DNA of 64,000 nt from Hydractinia symbiolongicarpus (taxonomy: Eukaryota > Cnidaria > Hydrozoa > Anthoathecata > Hydractiniidae), in NCBI RefSeq assembly GCF_029227915.1, contig NC_079883.1, forward strand, positions 19,222,001-19,286,000, written 5' to 3'. How positions within the stretch are numbered: the first letter of the stretch is position 1; the number at the start of each line of letters is the position of its first letter. Shown piece after piece: positions 37,401 through 52,400 of the stretch. The notes beneath the pieces are model-generated. The model did not search any database, was not told the DNA's origin, and saw only the letters and a list, made by a program, of their open reading frames with translations. The position numbers were made by a program, and so were the translations under genes.

Positions 37401-40400
37401 ATTAGCATTTAAAAGACATATTTTTGCAACTAAAAAGAAAAATGAACATATCCAATATGCCTTTCACAGACTCATCGTATTAAGCATCATACATTAAAAA
37501 AATAGTGAACAACTTACCTCCAATAAATCTGTGATGCATAAGATGCCATGCCCTGACTTTCAGTTTGTGATTTATCTCTATAGAGAAGAAATAAGTCACT
37601 TAACGAAGCGCGCCACAGGAAGGCACGTCATGGGGCTTTGCGCTTCAACCCAAATATAAAAAAAGATATTGTTAAAAATATTAGGAAAAATATTGTGTTG
37701 AGCAAAAGCAAATATTAGTCAGTCAACAATATACCAAAATATGAGCTAAGTAAGCTTATGATGGAAGATTACAACTTGAAATCTCTTTGAACATGTGCCT
37801 CGACTTTTAGACGATTAGTATATGGACAACATGAGAATATAGAGCTACATTCCTACACGAAATATTTGCATCAGTTTTAGCTTACGCATTCTGCATATTA
37901 AATGTTTTTGGCAATAACATTTATATTCACATCAGAGGTCAGTTTTCTTTCGTAACGCCAATATAAATTACACAATAATCAGTAGAGATTTTAATCACAA
38001 AAGAAAAGTGAAGAAGTTCTAGTTGCTAAAATAACTTTAGCAAATATTTCTTCCCTAAGGTATATTACTTTGACACAGTAAAAAAAACATATTCGGATAT
38101 GATAACGTATATTTCTTAACACACATATATTTAAGTTTCATAACATTGCGCCTTCTCTAAACAATGCTTTAGTTAGTTTGTGCTCATTACATTCGTTTTT
38201 TTAAAGTACGCGGTTTATTAATATCAACCGCTTAATGAAGAAACTAATCTGTATTTAATACCATTATTTGATTTGTGAAAATACTTAACAAACATCTGGG
38301 ATGCTAACCTATTTCAAAACTACCTTCAGCGCTCAGAACGGAAATTCCATAAAATGTCTAACCAATGAAACAATTTAATTAAAGTAAAAATGAATAGCTA
38401 TTAAATAAAAATAAGTAAATAATTAAATAAATATTATATATAATTTAATGCACGTGTATGGTGCATTTAATGTATTTTGCATTGACGTGTGTATGCTTTT
38501 GATTGTTGTTATTTTTTTGTACTTTTTAATTTTTTTGACTTTCGCCATTTAAAGTTGGCTAAATCCTGACCCCCGTGCCGCACCCACCATTGGAACGAAT
38601 TTCGTGACTGAGGGCCGGGATTCTCCTTCCTAAATTTGATATATGCATCATACATCAATTAATAGTAAGATAAAGTCAAAAATGTAAGGAAGTTAAGGTA
38701 CTGGAAAAATACTGTATATAACTATACCTTTTTTGGTACCATCATGCTCAATATCGTTACCTAAGTAATAAGCGAAATTATATACGTTTTAAAAAACCGA
38801 TATTTGTACGGTTAATTTTAACATAGTAGTGAAAATAAATGTAACATTCTAATAAACTTTTCCCAATAATATATTGCCCTTGATAAAGAAAAATATTAGG
38901 GTAGTAATGGAAGTAAGATCACGATTGAAGAGAAATGTGACATACCTTCTACAACTATCTGACTTTCTGTATTTTCACTTTGTTCGTTTGTTTGTTCTTA
39001 AGAAAAAAATATTTGAAAATAATAGCTTAGATTTATTTTGTATTGGCATATTTTTCTTCTGTATTATTATAACTACTAGTCGATAAGGCCCGTGGAAAAA
39101 TCCACTTAGGCAAAAGGACAATGGAAAAGTAGGTTGTTTTAGATTTTTTTCGGATGTCAGCAGTGCAATTACAAAAATATTTGGCGAAATTTAGTTTATT
39201 CGTTGCCTGTACCATGCAGATGTTAAAACGCTGACCAAGAAAATGTATATGATCATATCTTTTTGATAAGCAGTAGTTAATGAGACATAAGGGTTTTAAC
39301 ATTTTGCTGATGTCAGCAATGGCCAGTCAAACCCCCCAAATTTTTTTTTTAGAAATTTGTATACCTGCTGCCTTCATTGTATAGGTCTTGAAACGCTTAT
39401 CAAGAAAATGTATAGGATCGCGTATTTTTGACAAACGGTTGCAGAGATATTAGGGATTAAAGGGTTTTTTGATGACGTCATCAACCCATTCATTCCGAAA
39501 CGGATTTGGGGACCCAGGTTCGGGAAACTTACCCAAATTGGTCCCAGGTGGTCCCTAGTTACCCACGCGGTGAAAACTCATTGATGTTACCACCTCGTTT
39601 CCGAGTTATTTGGCCTCAAAGTTTTAGGTGCACTGTAATGGCTTCATTATTTTAATATAGGTTACTAGTCGATAAGGCCCGTGGAAAAATCCACTTAGGC
39701 AGGATAACAGAGAAAAATAACCGTCATTTAAAATTTGATGACGTCAGCAGAGACATGTCAGAACACAAAATTTTTTTTTTCAGAAATGTGTATGCCTGTT
39801 GCCTTCATCGTATAGATCTTGAAACGCTGATCAAGAAAATGTATAGGATCGTGTATTTTTGACAAACGGTTGCAGAGATATTAGGGTTTGAAGGTTTTTT
39901 GATGACGTCATCAACCCGTCCATTCCCGAAACGGATTCAGGGACCCAGGTTTGGGAAACTTACCCAAATTGGTCAAAGGTGGTCCCTAGTTACCTACGCA
40001 GGAGATGACGTCAGTTATTTCCACCCGTTTCCAAGTTATTTAGCCTTAAATTTAAAAGTGCAATGCAATGGCTTCACTAATCTTAATATACTTTCCTTTG
40101 ACGTCAATATTGCTTTAACGTCAAAGTTTGGTAATTTACAGAACAAATTTATAGACGATGTTTTATAGACTTTATCAAAGAAATTTTATCCACTTTGCAA
40201 AAGTGACAGACAGACACACTTAGCGTATTATTATAAGAGATTGACAGTAAAGTAGTGTTATTGACGTCGCGTCGTAACGTCATAAAATTTAACATATTAG
40301 ACATGCATTTTTCGGCAACATCAATGGAAAATGAACACATCCACTTTGCCTGTCACAGACACACAGACACACCTAGCGTATTATTATAGAGATTAAACAT

Positions 40401-43400
40401 AGTATGCACCTGGTTTCCTATTTGGAGATGTATTAGTTCAATTTTATCAATATCCATTTTTGTTATTGTCTGAAAAATAAATTTGTCAAAATAAAAATAA
40501 ACCAAAAGTCCAAACGACAAATTAATTATAAAACGGCCAAATTAACTCCATTTCCATTTTCTCTGCGTTTCCATGCCCAAATTTAAATTTTCTTTTTACA
40601 TCCAATTAGATCTGCTATAGTTACTATATACTACAGAAATTGTTTGACTTTCCCTTAACTATAAAAAATTTAAAAAATTTGCCTTGGGTTTTAGTTTATG
40701 ATTTGCATGTTAGGTGGAAATTCAACGAAGCTTAAATCGTTTAAATTTGAAGTTTAAAGAAAGTGAACTAAAAATATTAATTTACGTTTTAATTTATTTT
40801 TTCCTAATAGATTAGGTTTATGTGTTTTGTGTTTTAAAAAATATAATGGAACTTCCTGATAAAATGTTATGTTTAAGTTTGGAAACATTTACCTTTTCTT
40901 CAAAATCTTTTCCGTAAAAATAAGAAATAAATTTTTTTTTGCTAAGTCAATACTATAAGAGATGATTGTTAAATACTATAAGAGATGATTGTTAAGCATG
41001 CTTTACTATTACATAGCTACAATTTTTAAAGTTTTAAGAACAGAAAAAATTAAAAAGCGATGCATGATTTTAACATTTACATTTTTTAAATTGTTAAGTC
41101 TTAAGGTAAAAGAATCGTCCACTTTTAAAAATTTGGGCCCAAATGTTCTACGTTAATTCTAAATTTTTCTTGTATTATGTCTATAACAATTTCGACCTAA
41201 CATGCTAATCACTTAACGAAGTGCACCACGTGAAGGTAAGCCATAGGACTTTGCACTTCACCTAAAAAAAAGAGATGCATGTCTAACACATTAAATAGAA
41301 TGCATCCTTACAATATTTTTAGGATTAAATGGGACACAAAAAACTCAAAATAGTAAACACGTAAATGAACTTTTAACATGCAATTGTAAATACCCACAAA
41401 GAGTAGTTCAACAGCCAGAAACCTGACACGTCCATATACACGTATGTGACGGAAGTGCACCCAACGTCAGTATTATTGCACACTGATACGCAGCATATAA
41501 CAATGTTTGTGAAACAGTATTATATAACTACGGTGGTGCACAACTACTCTCATGTTGTATAACATTAAGGTCATGCCAGTGTCAGAGGTTACCTGGCCAT
41601 ATACCTTCTACAGAGGTATACTTTTCCCTTTTTGACAGCACAAATGTGTCATAATATACAACATGGTGGATAATAAATACAAAAGTCTAGTAATTTTCAG
41701 ATAAGGAAAGAGTAAAGATAATTTTTCAAATCCAAAGCAAAACTGCTTTAAAATTAGATTCGCACATATTTATATATTGTTTGGAAAATAACGTAAGAAC
41801 TTGTCCGTAAACAATATTTTGAGTATAACATTTCCAAATTGTTCAATAAATTATGTAAGAACCTGACGGTAAACCACATTTTGAGTATAACATTCCCTAT
41901 TAAAAAATCCTCGCCTGGATGAGGGAACAACACTTACTCGAACATCACCAAATGCTCTTGCTCTAGAAAAGCAACATACAGCTGACCTTGAGAAAAACAT
42001 GGCCTGCGCAGCAATATTCCAACCTTTTCAAAGGTTTGACCTTGTGCCTTGTTTATTGTAATAGCATAAGACAGCCTTAGTGGAAGCTGTCTGTGACGTA
42101 AAACAAAAGGCATACCTGTATCCGAAGGTCCAAGTTCCACCCTTGGAATCCTATCTCCAATGGCATTTCCAGTGAGTACTTCAGCATCGACACAGTTGTC
42201 ATGAAGACGTCTTACAATTAGGCGAGTGCCATTACATAAGTCTTTATTTATGTTTATGTTTCTTAATAACACAACAATAGCACCAGATTTTAATTTAAGA
42301 CAATGAGGAGGCATACCTGAAGGTGTGATACTATTTAAAAATTCTACTGGATATTGATTCCGTTCCTCCTCATCATCACACACAACATCATCTGCACTAA
42401 AATAAACTTTTTCTTCACCAGGCAACAGCGCCAACACCTGATCATTAATGATAAGTGAGTCACCATTTGTGGGTGTTAGTACCACAGATGAGGCCATAAT
42501 TTCCGGTGAAAGATTCCTAAACAAAGTATCAACAATACAGTCATTTTGTATCACACATTGGGATGGCACTTCAATTGCACCTTGGAAGGGTTCTTGCTCC
42601 CGAACAGGTAAAACACCTTTCCCAAGTTGCAGAAGCCTTGCAGCGAATTGTTGTTCTCCTGGCCTTGTTCTCATGTTTCGATGTAATCGAAATTCTTTAA
42701 CCGAGTGCCATAATGGAGAACTTTTTTGTCCATGGTTTTCGTTTTCTGACAACAGGCAATAACTGTGAAAAATCACCATCCAAAAGAACAACTTTACCTC
42801 CAAATGGAAGCTCATTATTACAAATATCTTGTAGAAGACGATCTATTGCATGAAAACATGCTTAGGAATCATGGAAGCTTCGTCAAGTAAGGTATTATTC
42901 TCTACAATGGGAACAGGTAACCGAAATAGTCTATGAATAGGTGGTACCCTTTTTCACAAGTGTTGCTGCAATGCCAGTAAATGCAGCAGTTCCAACTTGA
43001 AAACCTCTACCTGTAAGTTCAGAAATAAGGTAATTATAAGTAAAGGTTTTACCACTACCACCAGCGCCTTCTAAATAAAACAGACGGTTGTTTTGGGCTG
43101 CATTGTTAGCAACATTTACAACAGCTTCTATGACTGCATTAGCCAGTGCAGTCTGTTCGACAGTAAGTTGAACCCTTAGTTGAGAAGCTCCTTCAGCCTC
43201 CATAGCTACATCAATGCTTTCAGCTGGGAGTAATTCATCTCAATGAGGAAGATTATAATCAGTAAGAGATTTGCCTAGGTACAGAATTAATATCTTGAAG
43301 CAGCCTGTACTCAGCCTGATCCTCATTCATTTGGCGAATATAATCTTCATACATTGCATCCTTGTACCTTGTCCACAAAGTAAAAGGATCAGATGGTTCG

Positions 43401-46400
43401 CAGTGAGTAAGTATCACAGCAAACAGTTGCCTTAATTGTCGAGGCATCTGAAAGTTAACAGCTTCCTGCAAAGTTTTGTCTCATTCGGTATCATCTTGCA
43501 GGAGACCACGCAATAAACAGCCGTCAAGAAATGTTTCAGGAACATTGCCAGTGACAGTTCGTAAATCTTCGAAAGAAGTTGCACCAGGTGTATGCAATAG
43601 CAACATACGTAAATAAAAAAGCTCACCTGCGCGAGGACTTACACTATACATTCTGGATACAATTTTACCATGACCACGTTGGCTTGGTTTCCAAACTTTG
43701 TTCTTATTAAAAACAAAATAAAGAGGAATATCTGGATACATATATTGGCGAGCATATCTCTGCATTTAACACAAACCAAGCTGTTAATTTTGTAGCCTGA
43801 TCTGTAGCTCTGTCCAAAGCCTCTTCAGCCTGTCCTTGCTGAAAATAAACAATATGGTTATTTGGCAAGTTCACTGGCAATCTATGGACAACATGAGATT
43901 GTTAGTGCATGTTAAATTCAAAAAGACGCCATACTGCTTCTGGTGCACTGACATACCGCGCATCTAAATATGTCTGCACCTCATCATGATCAATACGTTC
44001 ATTGATCTCAATATTGGCACAATCATGACCTTTATAAATATACTTATAGAAGTATTTAACAGATTTAACAGACATTCACGCCTCCAGGTTTATATGTGCA
44101 TTGTATTTCTTGGAAAGCCATGGATTATATGGAACAATCCAGCGATCATCGATGTCAACATTATTGACATTGATATGTATACCATTATCACGCCGTCTAT
44201 ATAATGGATATCCGTTGACTTCAGGTACGGTAGATGCTAAAAAGTTCTTTGGAAAACTTTTAGTGCAAACACCATCTTCTATACATCTGGAATTAGGATA
44301 TCCACATGGTCCATGAATCATACACGATCGTACAATTTCAAACAGCTCAGGGTGTTCCTGTTGATTAGGAATTTCTGCTGAAATAACACTGTCTATGTCA
44401 TCTGCATCCCTAAGTTTGTCATTGGGATCTAAATGAATTAACAAATGACAATAAGGCAAACCCCTCTTTTGAAATTCTGTAACATACACATGTGCTATAG
44501 TCTTACCTAGAACTCCCATTTCAGTAACATCTTTAAGGAGTTCATTTAGTTTCAGTTTAAAAACTCGAGAAACTAAATCAGGCCGATCATGTGCATGTTG
44601 GCCTGCAAACAAATGTTCTGTAATTTCACGCCATTTTGGATTGCACGTAAAAGTCAGAAAAAATCAGGTTTTCCAAACTTACCAATGACAGCCATAGCAT
44701 CTTGAAAGTTTTGAGCCATGGCACTTGGACTTCCTTGAAAACTTGAAGGAAGAACAACAATACGAGCTGGTTGAAGGCCTCGCTCTTCAGCTCGTGCATT
44801 CAAATGGTCAGCTAAACCTTGATAAATATCAACACGAAGGTTGGTTTGATTTGCTCGAATGTAATTTAAATTATTACCTTCAGCTTTAACATAAGAATCA
44901 ACAAAATACTGCTGAAACAATTTCTTACCATAATGAATCGGGCTGAAATATTTCTGAGCAGCTAAACGGTAAGTATAATACTGCAACATTGTAGTAGTGT
45001 TGCGAGTACGGGTTGCACGTACAGCAACATGAGGTATCCTATTATGCCAACCTGGTTCACCCCTTGGGAAAAAAAGAGGATACACCATTGGCTCCAAGGT
45101 TGCAGACATTGTGGAAATATTCTGTAAATCACCTCCACGCGGATAGATAACAACATCCCAGGTTTCCAGGAGGTGCTCCATCTTGGCCAACAAATACTGC
45201 CGCAACTTCATGATGATGTGGCAAGTTGTAGCGCCTTCGGTCATTGCCAACTCTCATGTACATACGTACTTCAGACGGAGCACGGTTTTGTGCTGCTGCC
45301 TAATTTAATTCTTCAGCTTCAACTTCAGCCATGTACCTATAGGCCGAAGCAAACGGGCTTTCTCTGTCCATGACATCTTGAATAGTTTGCATCACGTCTT
45401 CTCGACAGCCATTATTTTTCTGGCGTGCCATTCTTTCGTTGAGTGCCCTACCTGCTTCATAAATATAAAGTTGGTTAAAAACAGGGGTTTGTCCTTCAGG
45501 AGGGTGAAGGCCCCAACACGATGCCATATTTGACCACAGATACGAAAGCATGGTGGTCCATGGCCAGGTGGGGGGCGAAGGTTTGACACCTAATGCTATT
45601 AGTAGAACTATTTTTTTCAGGGAATCCATTTCTATTTTTTTCTATTTCCTTTGACACGATAAATGGTTGAGTGAGGAGTGTGACTGTGTCAATTTATTTT
45701 TGATTCTATTCTGTGTTAACTGCTTTAGGTTGTTCACGAAGGACTGTCCGGTGTGTTTACGTTGGCTGCTGGGGTAGGTAGAGAGAAGAAAAACGACTCT
45801 GATGACGAGTATTTATTAGTCGAAGAGTAAGTTGCATAATTTACTCACAATAGTAGGGTGGCAAGTATATCTCCTGGTATTGTAAAGGATGCTAGAGAAA
45901 TGCTTCCAAGCAACAATTCCATCACATCTTTTTTCTCTCGAAATTTTGAATCTTTTTAAAGCTAAACAAACCAAAATGTTTATGTGTTAGTAAAAGAAAC
46001 AGGTAGTTGCTAGTAGGATGATGAAAACATTTAAAACCTTAGAAATAGTTTGGGTCGATTCCAGACAGGCTGTGAACTCTAACTAGACAATGGAAGTAGT
46101 CTTTGAAATGTTTCAAATTTCCAGTTGACCCTTTGACCCTGAAGATTTTTTCAGTAAAACTCAAATTTTCTATGTTTTTTGGCCACAATCTCTCGTCATT
46201 GAACGCGATTTTTGGCCATCGTCTAAGGGTTAAAATTTTATAATTGGACGAAGTTTTGTTTTAGCAATGTAAATATATTTATGGAACAATCTGAATGTGA
46301 CAAGTTAACAAATGAAAGTAAAGACATTTTGTGTTCAGCTTGTGAGCTGGCTCAAACTCGGTGCTCTAAAGTCATCATCATGAGAGCCAAGGTGACATTA

Positions 46401-49400
46401 CAGATATATTTGAACAAACATGTTTGCTGTGATAACTGCACTTTTATTTTATTTGAAAAGTCTTTTACTAAGTGCTATTTAAACATACCCCTCAATAGTC
46501 GGTGTCCTAAGAGAGTCTAATTTTCATTATGACAAATTGTAATTCGCTTGATTTGGTCACCCTGTGAAATTTTTCGTGAAAATGATTCTATTAATTTCAC
46601 TTCACCAATTTGCAACAATGTTTAATTTTAGGATTTCTTGTCACAAGGATTAATTTGGCCATTCATTTTCTTGCTAGGGTGGTCTTTTGGACAAACTATC
46701 TTCAAAAGATTTTGTTGTGTTAGCAAAGATTGTTGAGAAGTTTGCTTCGGATTGTGAAACCGTGTCTGGCAGGCAGTCCCATAACTTGCGTGGCACTCTA
46801 CTATCGCAAGCTAAAAATTTTATAAGTAGGTTCCACGAAGAAAGAAAACATAAATTAAGGTACGTCCACAGTTCCAAAACCTATCCATATCTGTTTATTG
46901 TTTGTTATGTTTGATTGATTGTTTTTTACGGTTGAATCAAGTAAGAAAATAACTTGGAAAATTAAATGCGCGTGAAACTTAAAATATTCCCCTTAATCCA
47001 TATTTTTAAATAATTTTATTACATTGTTTAATGAAATTGTGATTTTGTTTTCTTGTAGACCTTATGATAAAATTTATTAATACAAACCTTATTTTGCATT
47101 GCAAGTTTATTTTGCGTATATACTTTGTTATTTTTAAAGTTCCTTTAATGACATTTACCAACTTTTTTGTATTTAGTAATATATTAGACATCGAAAGATG
47201 GCGACAGGCTGATGTGCCGACAGAAATTCAAAATCTTGTAGATTCTATTGCATCAGGTATAATGGGTGTTTGTTTGTTGCTTATTTAGTTTAAGGGCTTT
47301 GTAGTTGGTAAAATATGCATATAAATTGAGGAAATAATCCTTTTGTCAAAGCTGATTATACCATTTTGTTTGTGTTATCTAAGTTATGTATATGTTACTG
47401 TTGCCAAAAATTTTTACGTGTCTGTAGGTTTAGAAAAAGCTAGCACAAGGAAAGTGTATGCAGGTAAAGACAAAATATTTGTTACTATCAGAGTTGTTTT
47501 CTGGTGTCAAAAATGAGCTCTTTAAAACTTTGACATAAATTTGTCCGCCTATTGTGAAAAAGAGATACATCACGAAAATATCATAGTTGGCGCTGAAATT
47601 GCACTGAAAATGAAATAACAAGGTAGCAATAACTTTAAAGGCAAAAAAATATTTTTCCAAGGATTTTTTCATTATTTTTTAGAAGAAAATACATCTGCTT
47701 CTTCCTTGATTGTACAAGGTCAACGTTTTTCAGTTGTTGGGTAACTTTACATTTACCATTTTACTTAAATTGCATACAGAATTGGTTTGTAACCTGCTTC
47801 TGCTTTTAACGTTTATTTATAAGCACTTTTAGGATAAGCCTCAGGTTGCAAAGGGTAAAGGGCCTCTTTGACTCTTGAATTGCTTAGCTTGTTGCTTAGC
47901 ACCTATTTTTACCGACACAGTACTGGCAGGCACCGATATATGTTGCTTCTGTGAAGACTTTTATCACAGTCCAACTGAGAAGGTTGCTAAAGCGAGGGAA
48001 AAGTTTTCAGGGGATTGATGTTGCTTAGCAAGCTGCTTGATATTTGAGTCAATTTGAAGCCTTTACCCTTAGCAACTGAGTTGCTTATAATAAATTATAC
48101 TTTCGGTGATGAATGAAAAATCAATTTCGCCTTACGACCATTGCATTTTTTTCTCGTTACATTGGTAATTTCAGTAGAGCTTGGTTTCCATTGGTGACTA
48201 ACGGGAAATTAAGTGCAATAATTTTTTGAACATATTTTTCTATTTCGCAATATCTGATTGATTGTGCATAGTTTCACTGAAGAAAAAGCATATTTAACGA
48301 TAAGAGTGATAAGTGTTACGGATGTTGTTTTTTTTGTTAAGCAGATGGGAATTAGATTCAAATTAAAATGATTGTTACCCAATAGATACACACACCCACA
48401 GCTATTTTTGACCATCGTACATCGTTGTTTCGTTCGTTCCTAAAACAAAATAAATTTTCCTAAACCTAAACAAAATATATGTTACAAATCTCCTCGCCTC
48501 TAATGCGAGAAGAGTTTGAAATATCAGGAAAGTAACATGGACTTTTCCAAACCTTTCCAGGAATAAATAATATAGAATGTTTTTTTGTAAACCTTGAATG
48601 CGTGTTTTCTAAGCGTATGTACCTCACCACTCCTCGCACTAAATGTTTTGCAACTCACATGCAATAAAATATCGGTATTCCTTTGATGTTTCCTTTTTCC
48701 AAGGAATAAACGTGAACTTGGTATCAAAAAATTTTGATGTCCAGTCCACGTTTTTTCATGAAATCAGAAGGTGAATAACACAAAGTAAACATGTCTTCAC
48801 TGTGAACTAACATGAAGTAAGAAATTATGTTTAAAAGTAAATTCATGTTATTTTACGTTAGTGGAAATCAAGGTTAAGAATTTTTACATCCATTTAAGGA
48901 CATTGTTAATCTTGATGAAAATGGTTGTCGAATATTGTCAATGTGTGGACGACGTTCCCATGTTGGCAACAGATTTATTGACAAAGCTGTGCGAAATACT
49001 AAAGGTGTGTGCTTTCTTTTTTCCATTCGCAAACTGTAAGAATTGATTAAAGGATTAAAAAAGAGGAATTAACAAGGAGTCATCACACTTTTTAAAGGCG
49101 TTTGATATTTGTGCAGCTAAGGCACAGGCTGAGCTAAACTGTTTTGGATAATGTTTGTACACGGTGTATGAAATAAGACATATAAATTTAGAAAGATTTC
49201 GAGGTTATGGCAGTAGAAATTTGAGAGGTTGCGAATCTAAGGTGCCACTGGACTTTATAGTAAGGACTTTATAGGAAGTCCTTTATAGAAGGGACAGAAC
49301 TTTATAGGAAGAACAGTTTATTTTTAACTGATATTAAGAACCTGTAAAAATATTATTGAAATAAATAAACTGAATTTTTGTCTGCATATTTTTTCGCTTT

Positions 49401-52400
49401 TAGCTTTTTAATTCTCGTTCCTGTCAATTAGTATTGGGCGCTGGTGCCCTTCAAACGATAGGATTAAAAACCATAACAGCTAAACACTTGATTCTGGTGG
49501 CACAATGCTTAGAAGTTGTCATCAGACATATTCATATTATAAAGAATCATTTCGAAGTTCGTATTGCGCCGAGGCAATTTGTTTTGCTGTCCCAGTTCGA
49601 TCAAATATTAAAGGTATGCAAGTTTTTTCGTTAGTTTAGAATAACATAATGTCAACTGTCCACTTTAAAATTAGTCAGTGAAATCGCCAGTTTTTTTTTT
49701 TACTAAGTGTAATTTTTATTCCAGGATTTTAGTAATCATCGTTATGAAATATTAAATAAAATAGTAAACCTTATGGAGGGAGTGTTCAGATCACATCTAG
49801 AAAACGTAAGTTGTTTTTACCTTTTGGTCAATGCCCGTGTTAATCTATGCAGTTTGGAAGCCCAAATATAAATTGTTGCAGATATAAATTATTGTGGTAT
49901 AAATTATTGCGGACATAAATTATCGTAGTATAAATTATTAAAGACATAAATTATTGTCGTATAAATTATTGCGGACATAAATCATTTTGGTTTTTGCTCA
50001 AAACCACAATAATTTGTGTTGCAATATGCAATCTACCTTGAATTGCAATAATTAATGTCGCAAAATGTAAAAGAATAGTACTTTATACGAACAAAAAAGT
50101 CTAGATTATTTAAGTTTAATGGAATAAAAAAATCGCATCTATTGAAACGATAGAAATTCCATACAAAAAATGCAGGGGTAGTCCGGAAAACTGTTTCTAT
50201 TGAAAAAAAAACGTCGGAAAATGTTAAAAGAAACTAATAAAATAACAATAATTTATGCTTAAGAATTATTAAATTATTGTCAAAACGGAATAATTTTTAT
50301 CGCAGAATGTATAATAAGCATTGAAACCGCGATAATTTGTGTCGCTAAATCAAATTTTTTCACCTTCAAGTCGCTATGGTTTATTCACCATGGTAAATAG
50401 ACGTTTCGTAAACGGACATTTTACTTTTACTTTATGTCAGAAATGATACCATCCGGACTACAGCCGCTTTCGTTCGCCTTTCCCAATTCACAGGCTTCTG
50501 AAAGAAAGTTTGACTGTTTTAAAAACCGATTTTAAAACGAAGCAGATGGAGTACCACTTCTACGATTTATAACAATACCAAAATTTGAGGCCGTTAATCG
50601 TTTACATCCGTGCTCAAACCATAATATACTTTCATTTTGAGTGATGGCACATTTCAATCGAACGTAATCGATCGTAATTGTTTTTTGTAAAATCTTCCTT
50701 TCAATCTTGGCTTAAATGTGGCTAAACGGTATCAACCTTTCGTTTCATAGACAACATTTCATAAGAAACATGTTTTTTTTACTACCCACGACATCTTTCA
50801 CAAAACTTTTTGTAACAAAGGACTTTATGCTTTGTTGCGTCTCCTGCTCAATTGTCAACATATTTATAAGGATGTGCTTGAGAGATGGCTGGTAAATTTA
50901 CTGGCCTTTGCGGTCAACGCTATAGTGCAAAGTTTTGGAGATATATCTTTGATGTACTACGGCGCAAAAGATCGACTTGTTTACAAATATTATCTCCATA
51001 GTAATATGCGCATTCTGTTTTGTTTACCTTTTGCATCTCATCAGATATTTCCCTTTTCAAAGACCAAAATGCTTTGCAAACTTGCCTCGTAATGGAAGCA
51101 GGCTATTCGCAATTATTTATGATAGACTGATTCACAAAAACTAGTCTTGGCGAAATGACTGAAATTGACTGATTCGCGAAAATTAATCTTCACGCAATGC
51201 ATTGCTTTTTGACCTCACAAAATTTAGTCCTCACGACAATCAACTTCGGTACATCTTGATCTCGTATAATAAGCTCTTCTTTGCCATTTCAACGTTGGCG
51301 ATGTAAATACACATTCGAAAGAATGAACTTGAACACTCTGAATCGGAATACGGGTTTCTCGTATTCGATTGCGCAATACTTCACTATACATGGAAACGAG
51401 GCTTGGAATGGTAAAATGTAAACAAAGTAGGCGAAATCAAATCGTTTTTTAACGCCTGACCCTCGAAAACTTTTAAGCACATTAAAAACGTGCTTACCTG
51501 CCAAATCTTTTGAAATATTTTTTAAAAAACAATATGAGAACCTGTAGTCAATGACTAAAATGCGTTCTAAATAAGTTTTATGAAGCTAAAGCTCAACTAT
51601 CTTGTGGTTGAGTTAGCAAACAAAAATAAAAAATGAATTCACAAGAAGTATGCGCAGGTAGTAGTAAAACTCGTCCTCATAAAAATTTATCTGGTGGATT
51701 TGGAAATTATTGTTGTATTCCTGACTGTAAAAGTGCTCTTTACGACTCAGACAGAAAGAAAACAAACATTGGACTTTTTAGAATTCCTAAACAAGAAACC
51801 CTAAGACGACAGTGGACCAATGTTATTAGAAATGTTAGAAGAAAAGGTGGCGCTAATAATTTTAACATTAAGGATCAAAAAAAAATTATAGAGTGTGCGA
51901 GTTTCATTTCAAAACTGAAGATATCAGAATTACATTGGGAGTTGGTAAAAAAAACTAGTCGCTGATGCTGTACCTTCTATCTTTAAAATACAGACACACA
52001 AAGTACGTAGAAGACCTCCGCCTAAAGATAGGCATATCCCTAGTAGTAGCAGCAGTAAAAGTGAAGAAGTCATTTCAGAGTCCGAAGAATCTGTTGAAGT
52101 GTCTGCTGACCAATTTAATGGGGAAATTTCACAAGAGGTTACGGAGCTTGATATACTGGAATGGGAATTAAAAGAACTGAGAGAAAAAATACAAGAATTT
52201 GAACAACGCAACGATTTTCTTTCAGAAGAAAATGAACAGCTTTTTTCCTATAAATACAGATATGAAAATGTACATAAACATAATGAACTATTTCGCACTG
52301 CTACTGGTTTGGAAGTAGAAGACTTTGATATCCTGTTCGAGTTTTTAGATCCAGGAGAAAATTGTATCAATATGAAGTTCTATGACACATCAAAAAGGTT

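Larger units (their letters stand above)
41934..45629 (-). mobile_element. Helitron, decayed, minus strand
   Basis: Six minus-strand frames in order make up one Helitron RepHel protein: N-terminal Helitron-like domain, Rep nuclease, then Pif1-type helicase. The frames are broken by stops and frameshifts at about 45250, 44640, 43990, 43470, 43220 and 42870. Terminal TC and CTRR ends were not located. The coding start lies about 100 bp from VPS54 exon 13. Confidence 0.88.
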
